From CAZOLI01 sp964580675 (GTDB taxonomy: Bacteria; Planctomycetota; MHYJ01; CAYXQY01), in the NCBI GenBank assembly GCA_964580675.1, contig CAZOLI010000014.1:1-64000 (forward strand): a DNA stretch of 64,000 nt. Direction: 5' to 3'. The position numbers and the translations under genes were made by a program. Below, piece by piece: positions 54,901-62,163 of this stretch. The number at the start of each line of letters is the position of its first letter. The stretch's first letter is position 1. The notes under the pieces were generated by a model, which saw only the letters and a program-made list of their open reading frames with translations, did not search any database and was not told the DNA's origin.

Positions 54901-56769
54901 AAATTTGGTTTCCCCCCTGGGCTTGGTGAAATAGTCAAAGAGAATTGCTTTCAAAACACCCTCGTATTTTCTTACGTCCACGAAGGACTCCGCCTCTTTT
55001 GCGTCCGTGGAAACGACCTTCTTCCCGGTATCCACCTGAAATCCCAGGAACTTCGGTGAGTCGGCCGGCAGAACGTAAATCACGTCGTTGTAAATTTTTG
55101 GCGGAAGGAAACCCCGTCTGGAATATTGCTCGGGCTCCCAGCCATCGTCACGCCGATTGGTGGCCACATCTCCGTAGGGCGTGTAATCATGTACCCACTT
55201 TACGTCCCCGGAAACCGCGTTCATGGCGGCCACAATTCCCATGTTACTGGCCAGGTAAAGACTGTCCTGGCTTCGCACAAGATGTCCAAACCGCCGTCCG
55301 AAACCACCTCCCGAACTTCTTCTCCTTCTTCTCCCCTGATAATTCAGTGATACCCCCAGAGAACGAACCCATTTTAACTTGCTTTTCAGTCGGTGAAAGC
55401 ATGCGACGAAAATTTCCGTTTCCTGCTCTACTTTCGATGCCACCATCGGGACGTAAACAAAATCCCCGTAGACCAGCGGCACCCCGTTAAACTTCAGTTC
55501 TTTGTCATCAACCTTGGGGGCGTTCCACGTGGTTTTTAAGGTGCCGTACTCTTTGCTCACCCGAACCAGCTGATCCTCCATCCAGAAATACACATCACCG
55601 TGAGCAACAGTGGCGGAGAGATAACCCAGATCTTTCTTGTATACGCTCCGGATGCTGGACGTATTCAAATCTTCCCTGTTTCCCTGTCCAATTGACGCTC
55701 CGAACGAAACCCATTTCACGGGATTCTCTCCTCCCTCCGGGTCGAGCCGGGACCAGGTCAAATCAAGAGCAACCAGCTTTGATCCATCATTAATCAAAAC
55801 CGTGTCTCCGGAAACGAGGGGATAAATGGGAGAATACTGAAACTCTTCGGACATTCCTCCCGAAAGATTCATAAACTTTGACGCCGAGCTTGACCGAAAT
55901 GGCTCATCGGAATCAAAATCCACCGATACATCCGTCGAGGGGAAGGACCAGAGCAGCATTTCGTTTTTCGGGAAGTTATCCGACCGGTTCTCCTCATCGG
56001 GGCTGGATCCGGGATGATCCCTGTTTTGCTCCCCCGTAATTTCCTGTTTTTGCAGAGGAAGATCCGTTATTCTCTTCAACTTCGACCGATAACTGCTCTG
56101 TTCTTCTTCCGGTAATTCGACCAATTCCTTTTCAATTCGTTCAAGCGTCTGTTCTGCTTTCTGTTTGTTGCCGGACAGCCGGTAGGCGGCCAGCAAACGC
56201 AACCGGTATTTAAGCGGTTCTTTATGAGGTTCCGGATGATAATTTAAGATTTGACCCCACCAGTAAGCGGCGGTCGCAAAATTCCCTTTCCGGAAATTCC
56301 GACGGGCCAGGTCCGAAGCTGCCTGCTCTCCCGGTTTCGTAAAGAAATATATATTCGCCACTTTCAACAGCAAATCCTCGTCCTGCACCTCCTTTGCCTT
56401 TTCGTACTTCGAAACGGCTTCACCACGGACGTAATCCTGAAGCCAGTTCACCCACTTCATCTTCCAGGAGGATAAACGTCGCCGGATGAGTTCCGGAACC
56501 CCTACGTACCGATTTCCTTCATCCGACACCGCTTCCTGATGATACTTCTTCAGAGCCTCCAGATAAATTTTGGCGGCCGGCTTCATCAGGTCCTGATCTA
56601 CCCGTTTTTTTGCCTCCTCAATAATGTTTCCTGCCTTCCGTGATTCGATCATGACCCTTGAGTCACTCGAGTCCTGACCGGATAGCGGCTGGACAAATAG
56701 AAGAACCAGTACAAACAGAATTACCGGAACCCGGTGTACGGGCCTTATTAATCTTGGTTTCGTAACCAT
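51988..56769 (-). CDS. Giant exported PQQ-type beta-propeller-like protein with TPR region
   Basis: 1593 residues from the ATG at 56769; frames from 56841 (TTG) and 56829 (ATG) exist, but this start places a normal signal peptide (basic MVTKPRLIRPVHRVP then a VLVLLFV core, ending PLSGQ). Residues about 30-250 are TPR-like. Strand-rich repeats then run about 320-720, with propeller-type signatures such as GDTVLINDGSKLVALDL, GDVYFWMEDQLVRVS, DSLYLASNMGIVAAMNAVSGDVKW and KVVSTDAKEAES. A helical middle (720-1000) follows, then a second strand-rich half to the end. Such PQQ-like giants are typical of planctomycete exported proteomes; they are thought to be binding scaffolds, and quinone binding is not implied. 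Confidence 0.8.
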   Translation of the reverse strand: MVTKPRLIRPVHRVPVILFVLVLLFVQPLSGQDSSDSRVMIESRKAGNIIEEAKKRVDQDLMKPAAKIYLEALKKYHQEAVSDEGNRYVGVPELIRRRLSSWKMKWVNWLQDYVRGEAVSKYEKAKEVQDEDLLLKVANIYFFTKPGEQAASDLARRNFRKGNFATAAYWWGQILNYHPEPHKEPLKYRLRLLAAYRLSGNKQKAEQTLERIEKELVELPEEEQSSYRSKLKRITDLPLQKQEITGEQNRDHPGSSPDEENRSDNFPKNEMLLWSFPSTDVSVDFDSDEPFRSSSASKFMNLSGGMSEEFQYSPIYPLVSGDTVLINDGSKLVALDLTWSRLDPEGGENPVKWVSFGASIGQGNREDLNTSSIRSVYKKDLGYLSATVAHGDVYFWMEDQLVRVSKEYGTLKTTWNAPKVDDKELKFNGVPLVYGDFVYVPMVASKVEQETEIFVACFHRLKSKLKWVRSLGVSLNYQGRRRRRSSGGGFGRRFGHLVRSQDSLYLASNMGIVAAMNAVSGDVKWVHDYTPYGDVATNRRDDGWEPEQYSRRGFLPPKIYNDVIYVLPADSPKFLGFQVDTGKKVVSTDAKEAESFVDVRKYEGVLKAILFDYFTKPRGETKFGLREVNLKDPPEDSIFKEARKYDFTNSAEQLCSIRSGDKKYLVGTQNMLNDFLAKDLYLEWTGSWPNKSSLTPFNMTYTEDRLVLAGPGRILTMTGFSRYEKLIADMNQREDVGEALLNHFQLLVQSGRHDKALQKIRQVLKNRDLSMAKKKYKNLEDLFYRLSLGRMVDLASTKEKKTVNWKKIGDVGSRALPLIEDRERAVEIAIRTENAYYRAGQPGDLARIQWKLYREFGDRVISPWRPEGERDSSVKIRVDEYLKMRWESLRKKYPVEFGLRFASRMRSLTPTVLSHRLPGLTDNPYDTIEHATGKSYASEAPGEQRYTPFETLLSLGPETYVKRQSDTLDQVLSTVRRRNRFDVAADLVRILKNRFSDRSFPAGSGTKTGKELAKSLSSWIRTRNSMGSEPLTEPVSLTWNDNPPSFWSSDKKEEEKKNRPVFVNEPDRYDQPEFQFKQIQNRSELRFRFSDVRDGSTSGVLDVMPEVLDSETNLDHLMIKTNWADNGLFKVILNNTESWSASVLLVSPSVRKKPSIHRKYVFQDKLVDSISLTGERMFVSGVDKGDFRVSERKDIIDAAARVNIPLLVEAYTRPGKKLIWSRELPQKARIKWLDATWSNQNKIFFLMENGQANSSHQLKEARNSTNAVERLFSFEQKGKQEKNIMDLPTLSGGGEALKKAGSHLFGVMNMATGAVERVLKLKTPNALLTDRHGSVILSIPLTDNRLLLSKLDTIRGKRTWSTIRNNFSYQPHLSTSGTAVSAQSFQQQEDNPPERLAPGSVSANHSGRGYMITCPFLESPRISKVDVSETLDTSQSSLHVFPTTDPASVTVFVRRPGEKMVYRLGKTGDGSEGAYEIAWGGITNMRRTPPHFDGHEGPGGSFLFWHNFREHPKRWRLYLYDAEEGNLIWTSKTPGEKMNFEKEQDLPYATFPLDRTRKPAFVGAGRGITMQWGNRWFELVSSDQNEKNSGGEK

Positions 56770-57286
56770 GGTGGTGACGGGATGAACAAAGGAAATTTCG
56801 TTTCCGGACCGGAACGTCCCCGGGGCCATAACCTCTGTCAATTTACAGGACAGTTACCGGGCGGGACATCACGTTCGAAACTATGACCTACAGCGGACAT
56901 TTTTTGGTTTTCCGACCCGAAGGATAGAATAACTCATCATAGCGGGAACCCGGAAAAATTCAACCTAATTGTCCGTGGAAAAGGAAACAAACGTAAGAAT
57001 TACGGAGGGGAACAATATATCCAGTTTTCGAGAACCAAATATCGATCCGAACCTATGCGGAAACAGAATTCAGCAAATTAGACCCCATCACAAAAAGGCG
57101 TGTTTAACATTTTCAATTACGAATGACGAAATTTTATTTGGTATATACGTGGAGCCAGGGCGGACCGGGTCACTTCTTAACGGGTTCCCGACACGTGTCC
57201 GTGTGTGATTCAGAACGGTCAGCGGCCACGAATGGGCCCGGAAGCCAAGGTACGGGTAATTGTTTGAGCAAACTCACCCCGGCGTT
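56770..57286. other. Divergent intergenic region, PQQ-like giant / K+ channel
   Basis: 517 bases, AT-rich between 56930 and 57150. It includes possible alternative starts of the PQQ-like gene (56829, 56841). I see no consensus promoter or RNA gene. A plus-strand frame at 56969-57208 starts with TTG, has no ribosome match and resembles no family. Confidence 0.5.
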
Positions 57287-58945
57287 ATGAAAAACCAACC
57301 CACACAGGGACAAAATTGGACACGGCGGATTCAGAAAGCCATCTCCGTGATCATCTTCATTATTATTTTCTGGGTCTTCGTATTTCGCTGGGCCATGATT
57401 TCCCTCGAAGGTCAAACCATCTCCTACGCACAAACGCTCCAGATCGTCATTGAGGCCCTGACCACGGCGGGTTTTGGTGGGTTTGCTCCATGGGAAAACA
57501 GTATTGTGAACCTGATTGTCGTCGGAATGAACATATCGGGGGTTATTCTCATGTTTCTGACCCTTCCGGTTTTTGTTCTCCCCTTTGTTCGTCAGTTGCT
57601 TCTGGAACCTCCTTCCCGGATTGAACAAAAAATCGGTCACGTTATTATCTGTTATTACTCCGAGAGAACGGAGGAATTTATTTCGGGATTAGAGGCCCGA
57701 AATTGTGAATACATCGTTGTGGAACCGGATTACACAACGGCCCGGGACCTGCACCGGAAGCGGAAACCCGTCATCCAGGGGGATCCCGAATCCATCGATT
57801 CGCTTAAAAACGCTCATCTGGACACTGCCATGGCGGTGGTGGCAAACGGAAATGACCAGATCAATGCAAGCGTCGCCCTGACGGTACGGGAACACCGCCG
57901 AAACGGGATTCGTGTTGTTACACTTAACGAGAATGAAGAACTTCGGGAATATCAACAGCTGGCAGGGGCGGATCAGGTTCTTTCCCCGAAACAGTTGCTC
58001 GGCCGAAGTCTTGCTTCTCGAATTCCGACCGCCGTTACCGAACAGGCCGAAGATGAAATTGAAATTGGTGATGATCTTGAACTATTTGAGTTCCAGATAC
58101 GGGAGGAATCATCGTTTGCCGGTAAAACCATCTCTGAACTGCGACTTCGAAATCGATTTGGCGTGGACATACTCGGGGCCTGGACCGAGGGCAACTTCAC
58201 GAGCCCCATCGACAAAAACCTTCGGCTCGCTTCCGGTACCCGACTTCTCGTTGCGGGAAACCCGGATCAAATTGATCAATTACAGGACGAGATAGTCTCA
58301 ACAATGGAACGATTTTCGGATCAGACCGTTGTAATTGCGGGGCTCGGAGATGCCGGTTCCGCAGCCGCCGATACTTTTAAAACAACAAACACAAAGACAA
58401 CCGTCCTCGATATCGAGGAGAAGGCCGGTGTTGATGTGGTCGGGGACTCCAGAGATCCTTCAGTCCTTCGGGAAGCGGGGGTCGAAAATGCAGCTCATAT
58501 CATTATTACTCTCAATAACGACACAACGGCTATCTTTACCACGCTGATCGCCCGGGAACTGAACCCTGACATCAACATCATCGTCCGGGCAAACGAAAAA
58601 GAGTCCGAGAAAAAGTTGCACCGGGCCGGGGCGAATTACGTGCAATCGCTCGAAACGGTTAGCGGACGCATGATGTCGTCGGCAGTTTTCGAAGACGAAG
58701 AAGTGTTAACATTTGACCGACAGATTAACGTCGTAAAACTCCCTGTTGGAGATCTGGCCGGAACCACAATAACGGAAGCGGACGTGCAGGCAAAAACCGG
58801 ATGCATTGTTCTTGCCGCAATCCGTGGCGATTCCACGATCACAAAACTGGACCCCGAATCCTTTCAATTTCGTGCATCGGACCGAGTCATCATCGCGGGA
58901 ACGGACGAAACCGTAAAACGGTTCGAAAATACCTTTAATATTTAG
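57287..58945 (+). CDS. Two-transmembrane potassium channel with two RCK/TrkA modules
   Basis: 552 residues from the ATG at 57287 (a TTG at 57260 is also in frame). Transmembrane helix 1 (17-38), pore loop with filter T60-A-G-F-G-G65, and helix 2 (73-100) form a KcsA-like pore. The filter deviates from TVGYG but fits TTAGFGG-type relatives. Two tandem RCK modules follow, each TrkA-N plus TrkA-C: the first about 118-335 (IGHVIICYYSERTEEF, VVANGNDQINASVAL), the second about 338-552 (QTVVIAGLGDAGSAAADTF, DSRDPSVLREAGVENAAHIIITLNND). They would bind nucleotides or ions and gate the pore. Relatives are frequent in haloarchaea. It fits osmotic K+ control. Confidence 0.88.
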   Translation: MKNQPTQGQNWTRRIQKAISVIIFIIIFWVFVFRWAMISLEGQTISYAQTLQIVIEALTTAGFGGFAPWENSIVNLIVVGMNISGVILMFLTLPVFVLPFVRQLLLEPPSRIEQKIGHVIICYYSERTEEFISGLEARNCEYIVVEPDYTTARDLHRKRKPVIQGDPESIDSLKNAHLDTAMAVVANGNDQINASVALTVREHRRNGIRVVTLNENEELREYQQLAGADQVLSPKQLLGRSLASRIPTAVTEQAEDEIEIGDDLELFEFQIREESSFAGKTISELRLRNRFGVDILGAWTEGNFTSPIDKNLRLASGTRLLVAGNPDQIDQLQDEIVSTMERFSDQTVVIAGLGDAGSAAADTFKTTNTKTTVLDIEEKAGVDVVGDSRDPSVLREAGVENAAHIIITLNNDTTAIFTTLIARELNPDINIIVRANEKESEKKLHRAGANYVQSLETVSGRMMSSAVFEDEEVLTFDRQINVVKLPVGDLAGTTITEADVQAKTGCIVLAAIRGDSTITKLDPESFQFRASDRVIIAGTDETVKRFENTFNI

Positions 58946-59144
58946 ACTCCACCCGAAAAAGGGGAGGGCGTCAGTGAGTGTGTTAACGGGGGGCTCTTCC
59001 CGGAATTATGGCAAAACAACCCCCCAAAAGTGGGCCCGTGAAATAACGACGTCAATGGCCACGCCAGAACACCCTCCGGTATAACGTGCTGGAGATTTTA
59101 TTGATGGAGCAGACGGGCCGGTGCCGTCTTATTCTTCGGAGAAA

Positions 59145-59168
59145 ACATCCCGTTTCACGGGAGGATGT
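59145..59168 (-). terminator. Terminator of the exported toroid protein gene
   Basis: On the minus strand ACATCC/GGATGT closes an inner CCCGT/ACGGG hairpin directly after the stop codon, followed by TTTTC. This is the best intrinsic-terminator shape in the window. Confidence 0.55.
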
Positions 59169-59169
59169 C

Positions 59170-60333
59170 CTACTTTTGCTGAATAGGGAGGAGCCGGTTC
59201 GGGATCGAAAGATTGATGACGTTAACGGCCGTACAGAACGTTCTATACGTGATGCAGTGATGCCCATTCCAGGAACCGTCCGCGTTCTGGAGTTTAACCA
59301 ACGTGTTCCGTATAAATTGATACCATTTCTCCCACCGGGTGTCACGAGTGTGAAACAATCCCTGTGTGGCAAGAAGGGCGGCGTAGTATTCTTCTCCCCC
59401 AACTCTGTTTTCGTCGAAGGAATAACGGCCAAATTTTCCAGTATCGACCATTTCCATTAACTGTTTTGTCGCTTTTTTGGCCAGTTTCGAATTTCCTTTC
59501 CCGCTTCCGTACAGGATTCGAATCACGGCGGCGGCGTTATAAAATCCCTTCGGATCACCGGTGTTCGTGTTCTTGGAAAAATCGGATCCCTGTTTTGTAA
59601 TGTAATTCACCACACCATCCAGGGACGCGTCAACCGATAAACCGGCGGAATTGGCCGATCGAAGTGAGAGCCATGCCGACGCAGTCGTCAGACCGATGGA
59701 GAATGATTTCACCTCCCAGCCTCCATTCTGATTCTGGTAATTTTCTATCGCCTCAACGGTGTCCTTCAACCTCATCTGTACCTGATCCATCTGGCTCTCC
59801 GACGTCACCGGTCGAAATGTGGTGCCGGAGAGCTGGCCGAGAAGTGTCGCGGTCATGAAGGTGTGTATATGCTTTCCGAGTTTCCTCTGCATCAGTTTGG
59901 TACGACTGGAGCCCGCCTCAATCGGCTTCAATTTTTCCGATTTTTTCAGAATGTAACTTAACCCCTGTCGGAGTTCACTCGCATGGGAACCACGGCGAGG
60001 TGTGTTTCCCCGGGCGACCAGAGCCAGGCAAACGGCGGACGTCACGGCAAGATCTCCCGACTGGTTCGGCTCGCCTCCCCAGGAACCGTCTGCATTTTGT
60101 GTTTTGGCGAGCCAATCTACCGCTTTCTGTACGGCCTCCCGGGATTTAGGGGTCTGTTCGGAGAAGGATTCCTTTCCGTCCCCATCGGTCTGCTGGTCTT
60201 CTGCCTTCTGAGCTTCGTCTTCTCCTGAATTCTCTCCACTCTGTGCGTAAAGAGCCGGAGAACCCATCCACAGAGCCAACCCGGTAAATAACATCACAAG
60301 AACGAGCAATTGTTCCCTTTTCCACTGACGCAT
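59170..60333 (-). CDS. Exported squalene-cyclase/prenyltransferase-repeat protein
   Basis: 387 residues. A signal peptide (1-30, ending ALYAQS) is followed by an acidic spacer (32-60). An alpha/alpha-toroid of repeated helices follows, with prenyltransferase-like signatures AVDWLAKTQNADGSWGGEP, IENYQNQNGGWEV, GFYNAAAVIRILYG, EEYYAALLATQGLF and LQNADGSWNGHH. The DxDD acid motif of true squalene cyclases is absent, so it is not a cyclase. Such proteins occur in many copies in planctomycete exported proteomes with unknown function. A GGAGGAA ribosome site supports the start. Confidence 0.85.
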   Translation of the reverse strand: MRQWKREQLLVLVMLFTGLALWMGSPALYAQSGENSGEDEAQKAEDQQTDGDGKESFSEQTPKSREAVQKAVDWLAKTQNADGSWGGEPNQSGDLAVTSAVCLALVARGNTPRRGSHASELRQGLSYILKKSEKLKPIEAGSSRTKLMQRKLGKHIHTFMTATLLGQLSGTTFRPVTSESQMDQVQMRLKDTVEAIENYQNQNGGWEVKSFSIGLTTASAWLSLRSANSAGLSVDASLDGVVNYITKQGSDFSKNTNTGDPKGFYNAAAVIRILYGSGKGNSKLAKKATKQLMEMVDTGKFGRYSFDENRVGGEEYYAALLATQGLFHTRDTRWEKWYQFIRNTLVKLQNADGSWNGHHCITYRTFCTAVNVINLSIPNRLLPIQQK

Positions 60334-60866
60334 TCGAAAATTCCTCCGGCAATTGGAATCGATTTCCTTTTTACGAATCCCTCAGATTGTTGTAACCCTA
60401 TTCCGTGCAGAGCAACCCGGTGGGGCTCTACCGGAAGTCATCCACTGAGATCGGTGGAGCCTACGTATTATAAACGAATTTCACCAGATGATCTCGTCAT
60501 TCAGGAGGTTGAATCGATGGTTCTTTGTCCACAACCACAGTGTAAACGAATGTGAAACCACATTGTTCACTTTTGTTGAACGCAAATGTCATACCAGATT
60601 ATCCACGGTCAACCGTGATCCCGGCAAATTTTTCACGAAATCCGTCCAGAAAAATAGAAATACGGGTGTTTCTACGGTGGATAACACAATTTTTTTGGAA
60701 GGTATTCTGAAATTCTCATCCACGAATGTATGTCGAATCCTTGGGTAACCCTGTAAACATGCCGAACAGTGTTGGATATTTTAACATATTTCGTGCAATC
60801 AAACTGGGAAGGGACGGGTAATGTGGTACATCTGAATTTTATCCCCATGACCGGACAGGACGGTTG
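60334..60866. other. 533-bp non-coding region with a cluster of DnaA-box-like sites
   Basis: No ORF is convincing. Sites close to the DnaA consensus TTATCCACA: TTGTCCACA (60525-60533), TTATCCACG (60599-60607), GGTGGATAA on the other strand (60676-60684), and two weaker ones, TCATCCACT (60438-60446) and TCATCCACG (60716-60724). AT-rich stretches lie at 60690-60715 and 60770-60800. On the minus strand TATAAT (60467-60472) may be the -10 of the downstream toroid gene. This could be a replication origin or a DnaA-controlled leader; neither dnaA nor dnaN is adjacent. Confidence 0.4.
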
Positions 60867-62162
60867 TCAATTTCCTTCGTCCTTCGTGCTGTTCCAAACG
60901 TGGAGAAGTGCTCGAAGGCCCAGAGAGGTACCCACAAGGGGATCATCCTCCCTGTTCCTGGACGATCTGTTGACGATCTGGCCTCCCGGTTTTTGAAGCT
61001 GTCGCACGGCCTCGAACACAGAGCGCTTCCAGTTTCTGTCCGAGAAGTCCACGTCAAGCCGGACAAATGCGGCGGATACGGCCGAGAGATAATACAGCTT
61101 CAGAGCCTTTGCCCACGTATTGTCGTCCCCGCCGGAAAACCCCGGTACCCGGTTGACCCGAAACTGTGTCCGGAGCCATCGAAGGCTGTTTTTCACAATT
61201 GCGTGCGATCGTCCCATTCCTGAAGCCAGGGCCGCAAGCAGAACATCCGCCGTGGCGGAACCATACGGCCGAAACGCACCTTCCCGTCGTCCCGCTTTGT
61301 TGTCGGCGGGAAACACCGGAGAAAAATAAAATCCTCTTCCGGATTCTTCCAGATTCTCGGGGGCCGCCCGACACGAGGTCAAAAAAGCCCTTCCGTACGA
61401 AAAGACGACATCCGGCACGTTCAACCCCTTCTGTCTGCAGGCCCTCAGAGCCTGGAGGGCATATCGGGTATTTGACACATCCACCCGTCCCGGTTCGGGA
61501 GGCGACGGTAAGGATTCACTTCCATTATCCCAACCTCCCGCAGCCTCATGATCCAGTGACCAGCCGTTCTTTGATCCGTGCTGTTGACGAACCAGATAGG
61601 ATTTCATTCGCATTACAATCTTTCGTCCGTCTTCCGGTCGGTTCTGGAGAAAACAGCGAATTGCAGAGGAGGTCGCGTACACCGGGTAATCCACGGCGGG
61701 TCTGGCGGTAACGCCCAGGCCCCCGCCATCGGAGAGATGACGCGAGATGAACCGGAAACTTTTTTCCACTGCAGAACTGTCCGGAACCAGAATCTCCTCC
61801 GGCACCTGGAGAAGGGTGTAAAGAACGAAGGGAGTCAGCGAATGACCCGGTTTCAGAAAGCCGTATTTGGTACTCTTCCAGCTTCCGTCATTGTTCTGCC
61901 GGTTCCACAGAAACCGGGCGGCCTTTCTGATGGATTGATTGAGAATTGATGCCTGAGGTCCCCCGGAACGAGTCACTTCCGCAGCGAAATCATCATCTGG
62001 GTTTCCTTTGCCTTTCGTCGTCTGTGCAGAACCCTCCTGTTCCGTTTTCCCCTGACGGGAACCCGGTCCGTCATTTGCACAGGAGGCAAACAGAAACAAA
62101 ATCAAAAGCAACGATAGAAACGAGGAAAAGACGTTTTCGCAGTGTGGGCGAACTCGCCTCAT
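60867..62162 (-). CDS. Lipoprotein with squalene-cyclase/prenyltransferase repeats
   Basis: 431 residues from the ATG at 62162, one base after the stop of the upstream GGDEF gene, so translation is probably coupled. A signal peptide ends in the lipobox FASC, which would anchor it in the membrane. Toroid repeats include AARFLWNRQNNDGSWKSTKYG, GGGLGVTARPAVDYPVYATSSAIRCFL, DVLLAALASGMG and VFEAVRQLQKPGGQIVN. No DxDD cyclase motif is present. It is similar in plan to the exported protein at 59.2-60.3 kb, suggesting a duplicated pair. The coupling to a diguanylate cyclase gene is notable. Confidence 0.85.
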   Translation of the reverse strand: MRRVRPHCENVFSSFLSLLLILFLFASCANDGPGSRQGKTEQEGSAQTTKGKGNPDDDFAAEVTRSGGPQASILNQSIRKAARFLWNRQNNDGSWKSTKYGFLKPGHSLTPFVLYTLLQVPEEILVPDSSAVEKSFRFISRHLSDGGGLGVTARPAVDYPVYATSSAIRCFLQNRPEDGRKIVMRMKSYLVRQQHGSKNGWSLDHEAAGGWDNGSESLPSPPEPGRVDVSNTRYALQALRACRQKGLNVPDVVFSYGRAFLTSCRAAPENLEESGRGFYFSPVFPADNKAGRREGAFRPYGSATADVLLAALASGMGRSHAIVKNSLRWLRTQFRVNRVPGFSGGDDNTWAKALKLYYLSAVSAAFVRLDVDFSDRNWKRSVFEAVRQLQKPGGQIVNRSSRNREDDPLVGTSLGLRALLHVWNSTKDEGN

Positions 62163-62163
62163 C

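Noticed and set aside
56969..57208. 79-residue plus-strand frame
   Set aside because: TTG start without ribosome site; no family resemblance.
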